Source: Verrucomicrobiota bacterium (GTDB lineage Bacteria > Verrucomicrobiota > Verrucomicrobiia > Limisphaerales > AV2). Taken from it: a DNA stretch of 14,519 nucleotides. Made by a program: the position numbers and the translations under genes. Position 1 is the first letter of the stretch. Every line of letters starts with the position of its first letter. Of the stretch, positions 1-7,174 are shown piece after piece. The stretch covers positions 1-14,519 of the forward strand of contig QHOP01000372.1 in NCBI GenBank assembly GCA_003219345.1. Direction: 5' to 3'. The notes under the pieces were generated by a model. That model was not told where the DNA came from. It made no database searches and saw only the letters and a list, made by a program, of their open reading frames with translations.

Positions 1-1
1 C

Positions 2-1063
2 AGCGGCTCCACGGTGCTTATTCGCACGGACCTCGACGCGCTGCCGGTCAAGGAACAAACGGGGCTTCCTTACGCCAGCCAGGCCCGCGCAGTGGATGAC
101 AAAGGAAACGAAGTCGATGTGATGCACGCCTGCGGCCACGACGTTCACATGAGCGTGTTGATTGGCACGGCAAGGTTGCTGAGCGCGTTGAAGGACAGGT
201 GGCAGGGGACGCTCGTGATGATTGGGCAGCCCGCGGAAGAAAAAGGCTCGGGCGCGCGGGCGATGCTCAAGGACGGCTTGTTCACGCGCTTTCCCAGGCC
301 GGATTATTGCATTGCACTGCACGACAAAGCGGACCTGGAGGCGGGAACCGTCGGTTACATCGAAGGATACGCGTTGGGTAACGTGGATTCGCTGGACATC
401 ACGATTCGCGGCATCGGCGGGCATGGCGCCTGGCCGCACAAAACCAAAGACCCGATTGTGCTGGCTGCCGAGACCGTGCTCGCGCTCCAGACCATCGTGA
501 GCCGGGAAATTCCGCCCGGCGAACCGGCGGTGGTCACGGTCGGCTCGATCCACGGCGGCACCAAGCACAACATCATTCCCGACGAAGTGCTGCTCCAGTT
601 GACATTGCGCTCCTACACGGACGAGGTGCGCCAGCAAACCATCGCCGCCATCAAACGCATCACGCGCGGGTTGGCCGAAGCCGCAGGTCTGCCGGAAGAT
701 CACATGCCCATTGTCACGCTGCGAGAACAGGAATTCACGCCTTCGACTTACAACGATCCCGCCTTAACGCGCCGGCTGGCCGCCGTGTTCAAAAACTGGT
801 TCAGCGAGGCCAACGTCCGGCCGATGAAACCGGTCATGGGCGGCGAGGACTTCAGCGAATACGGTCGCACGAAGGACAAGATACCTATCTGCCTGTTTTG
901 GCTCGGCGCCGTGAAACCGGAAAGAGTCGCAGAAAGCGAAAAGACAGGCAAACCCCTGCCCTCGCTGCACTCCAGCCAGTTCGCTCCGGACCCTGAACCC
1001 ACCATCAAAACCGGCGTCATGGCGATGACCGTGGCGGTGCTCGAACTCGCCGGCAGGAAATAA
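2..1063 (+). CDS. M20-family amidohydrolase (hippurate/amino-acid amide hydrolase type), 5' partial
   Basis: The reading frame is open from the left edge, so the true start lies outside the window; the in-frame GTG at 14 is internal. Product: metal-dependent amidohydrolase of the M20 aminoacylase/hippurate-hydrolase branch, which cleaves N-acyl or amide bonds of amino-acid conjugates. All five metal-ligand positions known for this branch can be seen: Cys and His in MHACGHD (bases 122-142), Glu in PAEEKGSG, His in IALHDK, and the final His in LHSSQF near the C-terminus. The dimerisation/lid domain begins near GGHGAWPH. A GGEDFSEYG motif precedes the C-terminal His, as is usual. No signal peptide can be judged because the N-terminus is missing. 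It abuts the rhomboid gene downstream (0-33 bp depending on that gene's start), so they may be co-transcribed. The family is secure; the substrate cannot be read from sequence. Confidence 0.93.
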   Translation, partial: SGSTVLIRTDLDALPVKEQTGLPYASQARAVDDKGNEVDVMHACGHDVHMSVLIGTARLLSALKDRWQGTLVMIGQPAEEKGSGARAMLKDGLFTRFPRPDYCIALHDKADLEAGTVGYIEGYALGNVDSLDITIRGIGGHGAWPHKTKDPIVLAAETVLALQTIVSREIPPGEPAVVTVGSIHGGTKHNIIPDEVLLQLTLRSYTDEVRQQTIAAIKRITRGLAEAAGLPEDHMPIVTLREQEFTPSTYNDPALTRRLAAVFKNWFSEANVRPMKPVMGGEDFSEYGRTKDKIPICLFWLGAVKPERVAESEKTGKPLPSLHSSQFAPDPEPTIKTGVMAMTVAVLELAGRK

Positions 1064-1096
1064 TTGCATGAAGCGTTAGAGACACCAAACTGGCTC

Positions 1097-1999
1097 ATGC
1101 GAATGATCGGACACCTGCCAGCCGAGACCAGCGCCCGCGAGTTCGGCGACTACCTTTACGCGCAGGGCATCGGCAATCGAATTGAACCGGCTCGGGACGG
1201 AACGTGGGAACTGTGGGTCGAGGCGGAAGACCAGATTGCAACCGCGACCGTGCTGCTGAAGGAGTATCAGGGAAATCCAGGGGACCCGAAATATCAACAA
1301 TCCTCCCGTATCGCCCGCGAAAAACGGGAACAGGAACAACAGGCGAACGAGGCGGCTCAAAAACGGTTCTTCGACCGGCGCAACCTTTTTCCGTTGAGCT
1401 GGGGTCTAGGCGTTACGACCGGAATTCTCATTGCGATCAGCGTGGCCACGGCGTTGGTTTCGGTCTTCGGAGGCAATTCCAAGCCAATCCTCTGGATGTT
1501 CATTTCGGAATACGACGTGGAAGGAGGAGCGATGGCCCGGCGCGGCGGCCTGCCAGAAATTCGTCATGGCGAACTGTGGCGGATGTTCACGCCGATGTTC
1601 ATTCATTTCGGCCTGTTGCATCTTTTGTTCAACATGGTTTGGCTGCTCGACCTGGGGACGATGATTGAACGGCGACAGAGCACGCGCGTGCTGTCCGCCC
1701 TGGTGCTGGTCATCGCGGCCCTTTCCGATTTCGGTCAATATTTGTGGCAAGGGCCGGGCTTCGGCGGGATGTCCGGCGTCGTTTACGGATTGATCGGCTA
1801 CATCTGGTTGCGCGGAAAATTTGATCCGGCTTCCGGACTGTTCCTGCACAGCAGCACGGTGACGATGGCGGTGATTTGGTTCGTTCTCTGTCTTGTGAGA
1901 GTTATTCCGAATATGGCCAACGGCGCGCACGGCGTGGGCTTCGCCGTTGGCATCGCCTGGGGATATGTTTCGGCGCTCCTCGCCGCCCGGAAAAGGTGA
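1097..1999 (+). CDS. glpG: GlpG-like rhomboid intramembrane serine protease
   Basis: Intramembrane serine protease that cuts transmembrane substrates in the inner membrane. Residues 1-70 match the soluble N-terminal domain of E. coli GlpG (starts MRMIGHLP against MLMITSFA, with a conserved F-x-DY further on). A charged Arg/Glu/Gln-rich linker follows. The membrane core shows the HxxxN element (HLLFNMVW, oxyanion/structural residues), the catalytic GMSGVVYG (Ser226 counted from ATG 1097) and the catalytic His278 in NGAHGVGF. The C-terminus ends in AARKR, as in GlpG. Start choice: ATG 1097 aligns exactly with the GlpG start but lacks a clear ribosome site. An in-frame TTG at 1064, directly after the upstream stop and 5 nt behind AGGA (1055-1058), would add 11 residues and is a real alternative. 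The gene follows the M20 gene and is convergent with the protease gene downstream (38-bp gap). Natural substrates are unknown. Confidence 0.93.
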   Translation: MRMIGHLPAETSAREFGDYLYAQGIGNRIEPARDGTWELWVEAEDQIATATVLLKEYQGNPGDPKYQQSSRIAREKREQEQQANEAAQKRFFDRRNLFPLSWGLGVTTGILIAISVATALVSVFGGNSKPILWMFISEYDVEGGAMARRGGLPEIRHGELWRMFTPMFIHFGLLHLLFNMVWLLDLGTMIERRQSTRVLSALVLVIAALSDFGQYLWQGPGFGGMSGVVYGLIGYIWLRGKFDPASGLFLHSSTVTMAVIWFVLCLVRVIPNMANGAHGVGFAVGIAWGYVSALLAARKR

Positions 2000-2037
2000 A
2001 GGGAAAGCGGTTCGCGAAGGCTCAAGCCGCGGCTGCT

Positions 2038-4377
2038 TCAATTATGCACGGCGACGGCGGTCTCCTTGCTCGACAGCGCGACGAGGTCCAGCAGGATCCG
2101 TTTGGTTTCCTTCAAAGTGACGTCCACGGCGGGGACCTTGTCCTCTGGATCGACATCTTCATCTCCGGAACTGGCGTAGTCTTTTTTCGTTTCGGCCCTG
2201 GATATGTCGGTGGGTTTGGCCGGCGGCTGGGGAAGGCCCGGCAAATCCACCTGTTTCAAGGTCAATTCGTAAACTTTTTCCTCCGGTTCGTGGCGCGCCT
2301 TGCGTTCCTTCTTGCGTGCCTGGACCTTTTCCTCGTTCTCCTTCATCTCCTTGAGCCGCGCTTCCTCGTTCAACGAGACGCTCTTTTCGGCCAGATATTT
2401 CCTGTAGGTTGCGATGTCCTCCTGCAAATAAGCGAAGTCCTTGTCGGCTGCCAGGCGGTCGGTCGAACGCTTGCGCAGTTCCGGCAGGACCGGCTCGATC
2501 AGGTTCAGCTTTTCATATGCCGCGCTCGGAATCTCGTCCCATGCCAATGGGTACTCCAACGAGGCCTCGCCGACTTCCTCGTAATTACTCACCGACGGCA
2601 GCACGATGTCGGGAACCACGCCTTTCAATTGCGTGGAGGAACCGCTGGCGCGATAAAACTTGCGAATGGTCACCTTCAGCGCGCCCGGATTGTTGGTGGA
2701 ATCGCTGAACCGATGGACAATCGGCTCCAGTTGAATGAGGGACTGGACGGTTCCCTTGCCGTGCGTCGAGGAATCGCCGACGATCAGCGCGCGGCCGTAG
2801 TCCTGCAACGCGCCGGCGACGATTTCCGAAGCCGAGGCGCTGAAGCGGCTGGTCAGCACAATCAGCGGCCCATCATAGAGCACGGAGGGGTCGGTGTCGT
2901 TGTCCTTGATGATATTGCCCTTCGCATCCTTGACTTGAACCACGACGCCCTCCTTGATGAACAAGCCGGTCAGGTTGATGGCCTCCTCCAGTGAACCGCC
3001 GCCGTTGCGGCGCAGGTCCAGAATGACGCCGGCCACGTTTTCCGCTTTCAGTTTTTTCAGCAATTTGGCCACGTCTTCAGTCGTGCTTTTGTGCGTCGCC
3101 TTGCCGTTGGCGTTGGCGACGTCGAAGCTGGCGTAAAACGACGGAAGATCAATGACGCCGAGCCGCATCGTTGCTCCCTCCTTGCCGGGAACTTCAACAA
3201 TCTTCGCTTTCGCCTCTTCGTATTCCAATTTGATTTCGTCGCGGATCAACGCCACTTCCTTGCGGGTGGAAGGGTCGGACGCATCCGCCGGGATGATCGT
3301 GAGACGAACCTTCGTCCCTTTCGGCCCGCGGATCATGTCCACTACTTTGCTCAACTTCATGCCCACCACGTCCACGGGCTCACGTTCGTCGCCCTGCGCT
3401 ACGCCGACAATGCGGTCGCCCGGCTTCAGTTGTTGGCTCTGCATCGCGGGGCCGGGCTTCAGCTCCTTGATTTTGCAATAGCCGTCCTCCGATTGCAGCA
3501 GCGCGCCGATGCCGAACAGCGACAGGTTCATGGACATGGCGAAGTTTTCGAACGTGGATTTGCCGAGATAATCGGAGTGCGGATCGTAAACATTCATCAA
3601 GGCTGTCAGGTAAAACTGCAACACGTCCCCGCCGTCCTCCTCGAGAGTCCAGAAGCGGAGAATCCGCTGGTAACGGTGGGTGAGGGTCTTGATGATTTCG
3701 TCATGCGCATTCACGGGAGCAGCGTTGGTTTCGTTTTTCCTCTCTTGCGTCCCGGGCCGGGTCGAGTCGGCCACCTTCGGTCTTTCGAGGTTCAGCTTCT
3801 CCTGCAGATACTCGTAACGCAGGTGCAGGCGCCAGAGTCGTTTGGCTTCGTCGAGGTCCTTCGGATAAGGCGCCTTGCGGCGGTCGATATAGAAGCGGTC
3901 GTTGCCCGTGAACTCAAATTGTTCGGTCTTGAGCAATTCGGCGACATAAGCGACGCGCTGATCGACGCGCTGCAGGAACCGTTTGAAAATCTCTCGCGCC
4001 GGGCCGGTCTTTCCGGCAATGGTCAGGTCGTCCAACACGGTCCGATACTGATCAAACTCTTCCAGGTCGGATTGGAGGAAGTGCAGGTGCAGACCGTCGA
4101 GCGTCGCCAGGTAGCGATCGAGGAACTTGGAGGAGATTTCGTCATTCAACGGTTGCTGCAAATAATGCACTTCCGCCAGAACCTTGGCCGTCCAACGGGC
4201 GATGGCCCCTTCGTCGGGCACCGCCTCAACTGGCGGCAAACTGCGCGACCGGCGCTCCAGTAAAATCAAATCGTCCAGCGCATCCGTGCCGCCGGGACTT
4301 TGCACGGTCTTGCGCGGCTGTTCCGCCATGAGGGCAACCGTCAGTTTGAAACAAAACAAGAAGATCAGGATTCTCAC
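2038..4377 (-). CDS. prc: Prc/Tsp-type C-terminal processing (tail-specific) protease, family S41
   Basis: Periplasmic serine protease that degrades or trims proteins from their C-terminal tails; in E. coli Prc acts on FtsI, MepS and ssrA-tagged proteins. The 779 residues carry an N-terminal signal (hydrophobic LIFLFCF stretch, residues 1-18). Next comes the Prc-specific N-terminal domain (about 60-280, with NDEISSKFLDRYL and DLEEFD), a PDZ domain (about 288-385) and the S41 core (about 395-590). The catalytic Ser517 lies in SASASEI and Lys541 in GKGTVQ; a DLRRNGGG strand precedes them. The C-terminal Prc domain (about 610-779) is Lys/Glu-rich. The start is GTG 4375-4377, with an AAAGGG ribosome site (CCCTTT at 4387-4392 on the plus strand) 9 nt upstream. 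Stop at 2038-2040. It is monocistronic here, between a convergent rhomboid gene and a divergent cytochrome gene. The catalytic dyad is intact and nothing looks broken. Confidence 0.96.
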   Translation of the reverse strand: MRILIFLFCFKLTVALMAEQPRKTVQSPGGTDALDDLILLERRSRSLPPVEAVPDEGAIARWTAKVLAEVHYLQQPLNDEISSKFLDRYLATLDGLHLHFLQSDLEEFDQYRTVLDDLTIAGKTGPAREIFKRFLQRVDQRVAYVAELLKTEQFEFTGNDRFYIDRRKAPYPKDLDEAKRLWRLHLRYEYLQEKLNLERPKVADSTRPGTQERKNETNAAPVNAHDEIIKTLTHRYQRILRFWTLEEDGGDVLQFYLTALMNVYDPHSDYLGKSTFENFAMSMNLSLFGIGALLQSEDGYCKIKELKPGPAMQSQQLKPGDRIVGVAQGDEREPVDVVGMKLSKVVDMIRGPKGTKVRLTIIPADASDPSTRKEVALIRDEIKLEYEEAKAKIVEVPGKEGATMRLGVIDLPSFYASFDVANANGKATHKSTTEDVAKLLKKLKAENVAGVILDLRRNGGGSLEEAINLTGLFIKEGVVVQVKDAKGNIIKDNDTDPSVLYDGPLIVLTSRFSASASEIVAGALQDYGRALIVGDSSTHGKGTVQSLIQLEPIVHRFSDSTNNPGALKVTIRKFYRASGSSTQLKGVVPDIVLPSVSNYEEVGEASLEYPLAWDEIPSAAYEKLNLIEPVLPELRKRSTDRLAADKDFAYLQEDIATYRKYLAEKSVSLNEEARLKEMKENEEKVQARKKERKARHEPEEKVYELTLKQVDLPGLPQPPAKPTDISRAETKKDYASSGDEDVDPEDKVPAVDVTLKETKRILLDLVALSSKETAVAVHN

Positions 4378-4558
4378 GTCTGGCGCCCTTTCGTCGTTAA
4401 CATGCGTTCACCATACCACAATCCCGCTGAAAGACAGCCCCACTTTCGGCAGGCGTAAACTTTGAGGCTCACACCCGGACTTTCTACCCGAACCGCTAAA
4501 GTACCCAAGCTTAAAAAGGTGCATCAGACCAGACCACGGGTTGCAGAATTTGGCCTTG

Positions 4559-4574
4559 ATTTTCAATTGAAAAT
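4559..4574. promoter_or_regulatory. Perfect 16-bp palindrome, candidate operator
   Basis: ATTTTCAATTGAAAAT is its own reverse complement with no spacer. It sits 19 bp upstream of the TTG start at 4594, in the 216-bp region between the divergent protease and cytochrome genes, where a repressor or activator site would be expected. The stretch is AT-rich within GC-rich surroundings. No convincing -35/-10 pair was found beside it, so the regulatory role is an inference from symmetry and position only. Confidence 0.35.
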
Positions 4575-4593
4575 GGACGACTGAACTCATTAC

Positions 4594-7146
4594 TTGAGAA
4601 CCCCTTTGCACAGGTCATTCGCGCGCCTTGGCCGCGCTGGATGCGGCGTATTCGGGCGGCTGATCGTGGCGCTCATCTGGCAGGCGCCGGCCCGCTCAGC
4701 CGATCCGCCGGCAGGTAAAATCTCCTTCCACAACGACGTGATGGTGGTGTTGTCCAAGGCAGGTTGCAACGCCGGTCAGTGCCACGGCAACGCCAACGGC
4801 AAGGCCGGTTTCAAGCTCTCACTCCGTGGGGAAGACCCGGAACGGGATTACCAGGCCCTGACGCGCGACACGTTTGGTCGCCGCGCCAATCCGGAAGACC
4901 CGGACCAAAGCCTCATCCTCCTCAAGCCCACGGCGCAAATCGCCCACGAAGGCGGCCAGCGGTTCAAAAAAGATTCCGAAGAATATAACATTCTGCGAGA
5001 CTGGATCACCGCTGGCCTGCCACCCGATCCGCCCGGGGCGCCCACGCTGGAACGACTCGAAGTTTCGCCGACCGATAAAATTCTGTTCGAGCCGACAAAT
5101 GAAATTCAATTGCACGCCCGCGCCGTTTTTTCAAACGGCTCCACCCGCGACGCGACACGGATGGCCGTTTACGAAACCGCCAACGGCCTTGTCAACGTCA
5201 CGCACAATGGTGTCGTGCAACGCCAGGGTTCCGGCGAGACGACCGTGCTCGTTCGCTACCTCCGCGCTCAAGTGCCGGTGAGGCTCGCGTTTATGCCCGC
5301 GCGCTCCGGCTTCGTCTGGAAGAATCCGCCGGTGAACAACTACATCGACGAGCAACTTTTCGCGAAGCTCCGCGCGTTGCGCATCAACCCGTCGGATCTG
5401 TGCACCGACAATGAATTCATCCGACGCGCTTATCTCGATTTGCTCGGTATTCTCCCCACGGCTGAGGAAGCGAAGGCGTTCGTCAACGAAGACGTAGCGC
5501 CCCTCACCCCGTCCCTCTCCCCATCCGATGGGGAGAGGGTGGCCGCAAGGCCGGGTGAGGGGAAGTCCACGGCGAGGCTCATTCTTCAAAATCCGAAATC
5601 CGAAATCCGAAATCCGAAATTGGCCAGCGCCTCCTTACGTCGGCGGCTACAGAAACGCGCCCGGTTGATCGACCGGTTGCTCGAACGCCCGGAGTTCGCC
5701 GATTTCTGGGCGCTCAAATGGGCCGATTTGCTGCGCGCCGAGGAACGCCTGCTCGACCGTAAAGGCATCGAGACGTTCCACCGCTGGATTCGCCAGAGCA
5801 TCGCCGAGAACAAGCCGCTCGACCAGTTCGCGCGCGAACTGATCGCCGCGCGCGGCAGCAGCTATTTCAATCCGCCTTCGAATTTTTATCGCGCGATTCG
5901 CGAGCCCGTCGCCCGCGCCGAGGCCGTGGCGCAGGTTTTCCTCGGAACCCAACTGCGCTGCGCCCAGTGCCACAATCATCCGTTCGACCAATGGACGCAG
6001 GACGATTACTACGACTGGGCGGACGTGTTTGCGCGGGTGAGCTACAAAGTTCTGGAGAACCGCCGCCGCGACAACAACGACGGCCACGAGTTCAAAGGCG
6101 AGCAAATCGTTTACGTCGCGGACAAAGGCGAAGTGAAGAATCCACGCAGCGGCAAACTGGCGCATTCGCGGTTTCTTGGGGTGACGAACCCGCTGACGCT
6201 TCCCATCGAAGAACTGGCCGGCGAACCCGCCCCCAAAGCCTCCGAAGCAGGGGAGCGTGATCAGCCGCGATCGAACGAGGTCCGGGCAGGGGTCAGGGGT
6301 GAGTTGGACAATTCACAATCTCGCCACGGCGCAGAGGCCGTTGATGAACTCGACGCGCTGGCCGAGTGGGTCGCGTCGCCGGGCAATCCGTTCTTCGCCC
6401 GCGCGCAGGTGAACCGTGTTTGGTTTCACTTGATGGGCCGCGGCATCGTTGACCCGATTGACGACTTTCGCGCGACGAACCCCCCGTCGCATCCGGTGCT
6501 GCTTGACGCGCTGGCCGCTGATTTTGTGAACCACAGGTTCGATTTGCGCTACCTGATCCGGTTCATCATGTCATCGCGCGCGTATCAGTTATCCGCCCTG
6601 CCGAACGACACAAACCGCGAGGACGACATGAATTTTTCTCGCGCTTATGTGCGCCGTCTCACGGCTGAGCAACTGCTCGATTGCCAGAGCGAAGTCACGG
6701 GCGTGCCGGTAAGATTCTACGGCTATCCCCCTGGCATCCGCGCGACACAACTGCCCGGCGCCCTCGCAGAGCGCAAGCGCGACCAGAAAATGAGCGAAGT
6801 GGACACTTTCCTCGAAACCTTCGGCAAACCGCCGCGGCTCCTGACCTGCGAATGCGAGCGCTCCGGCGACACCACGATGGGCCAGGCATTTCAGATGATC
6901 AGCGGCCCGGCCCTCAACGAGCTGCTCGACGACCCGGACAATCGCCTCACGAAATTGCTCGTGCCCGGAAAATCAGACCCCGAAAAGGTGGAGGAGCTTT
7001 ACTGGACCGCGCTGACTCGTTCGCCGACCGAAAAGGAATTGAGCAAAGCTGTGACCCTGTTGGAAAAATCAAAAGACAAGCGTCGATCGCTGGAGGACCT
7101 GACTTGGGCATTGTTGAACTCGAAGGAATTTGTGTTGCGAAAATGA
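4594..7146 (+). CDS. Secreted PSCyt1-Big2-DUF1549 (PSCyt2)-DUF1553 (PSD1) protein
   Basis: Large exported protein typical of Planctomycetes and Verrucomicrobia; function unproven, thought to act outside the cytoplasm with DUF1501 partners. An N-terminal Sec-type signal runs to about residue 35 (hydrophobic LIVALIW, then ARSA). Order: PSCyt1-like haem segment with C58-x4-C63-H64; a bacterial Ig-like (Big_2) part (about 140-235); DUF1549 (about 248-495) with a C456-x2-C459-H460 haem motif in CAQCHNHPFD; DUF1553 (about 585-850, from WVASPGNPFF to the C-terminal NSKEF). The only starts preserving the signal are TTG 4594 and TTG 4606, because a stop lies at 4582; the ribosome site is weak. Two low-complexity stretches interrupt the fold: residues about 302-346, made of dispersed repeats, and about 545-583 between the domains. 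The DUF1501 gene starts 28 bp downstream, suggesting an operon. Confidence 0.93.
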   Translation: MRTPLHRSFARLGRAGCGVFGRLIVALIWQAPARSADPPAGKISFHNDVMVVLSKAGCNAGQCHGNANGKAGFKLSLRGEDPERDYQALTRDTFGRRANPEDPDQSLILLKPTAQIAHEGGQRFKKDSEEYNILRDWITAGLPPDPPGAPTLERLEVSPTDKILFEPTNEIQLHARAVFSNGSTRDATRMAVYETANGLVNVTHNGVVQRQGSGETTVLVRYLRAQVPVRLAFMPARSGFVWKNPPVNNYIDEQLFAKLRALRINPSDLCTDNEFIRRAYLDLLGILPTAEEAKAFVNEDVAPLTPSLSPSDGERVAARPGEGKSTARLILQNPKSEIRNPKLASASLRRRLQKRARLIDRLLERPEFADFWALKWADLLRAEERLLDRKGIETFHRWIRQSIAENKPLDQFARELIAARGSSYFNPPSNFYRAIREPVARAEAVAQVFLGTQLRCAQCHNHPFDQWTQDDYYDWADVFARVSYKVLENRRRDNNDGHEFKGEQIVYVADKGEVKNPRSGKLAHSRFLGVTNPLTLPIEELAGEPAPKASEAGERDQPRSNEVRAGVRGELDNSQSRHGAEAVDELDALAEWVASPGNPFFARAQVNRVWFHLMGRGIVDPIDDFRATNPPSHPVLLDALAADFVNHRFDLRYLIRFIMSSRAYQLSALPNDTNREDDMNFSRAYVRRLTAEQLLDCQSEVTGVPVRFYGYPPGIRATQLPGALAERKRDQKMSEVDTFLETFGKPPRLLTCECERSGDTTMGQAFQMISGPALNELLDDPDNRLTKLLVPGKSDPEKVEELYWTALTRSPTEKELSKAVTLLEKSKDKRRSLEDLTWALLNSKEFVLRK
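5500..5562 (+). repeat. Three-way-junction palindromic repeat, copy 1, inside the DUF1549/DUF1553 gene
   Basis: 63 bp, exactly 21 codons, in frame. Outer arms are CCCCTCACCC (5500-5509) and GGGTGAGGGG (5553-5562). Inside are two hairpins: a 13-bp perfect stem, CCCTCTCCCCATC (5513-5525) with GATGGGGAGAGGG (5527-5539), and a small stem GGCC-GCAA-GGCC (5541-5552). The same layout recurs at 8615-8698 and, reversed, at 13856-13917. Four of its six frames contain no stop codon, which lets it sit in a gene. It encodes a Pro/Ser/Gly/Arg-rich peptide not expected in DUF1549. Confidence 0.9.
5589..5620 (+). repeat. 7-bp tandem repeat (AAATCCG, about 4.6 copies) inside the DUF1549/DUF1553 gene
   Basis: Units AAATCCG start at 5589, 5596, 5603 and 5610, followed by a partial AAAT. 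It lies 26 bp after the palindromic repeat copy 1 and encodes Asn-Pro-Lys-Ser-Glu-Ile-Arg-type residues foreign to DUF1549. The period is not a multiple of three, so gain or loss of one unit would shift the frame. Confidence 0.9.
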
Positions 7147-7174
7147 AACCACAAATGGACACGAATTCAACCTC

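Noticed and set aside
14..16. GTG as start of the M20 gene
   Set aside because: The frame is open upstream to the edge and the sequence here is already inside the conserved catalytic domain (IRTDLDALP), so the gene is simply cut by the window.
2000..2037. Bidirectional terminator between the convergent rhomboid and Prc genes
   Set aside because: Only a 10-bp palindrome AGCCGCGGCT (2025-2034) and weak pairing are visible, with no T tract on either strand.
3091..4263. 390-codon plus-strand open frame opposite the Prc gene (and another at 1876-2994)
   Set aside because: Both overlap the Prc coding region, whose catalytic and domain motifs are intact on the minus strand; the plus-strand translations look like no protein family.
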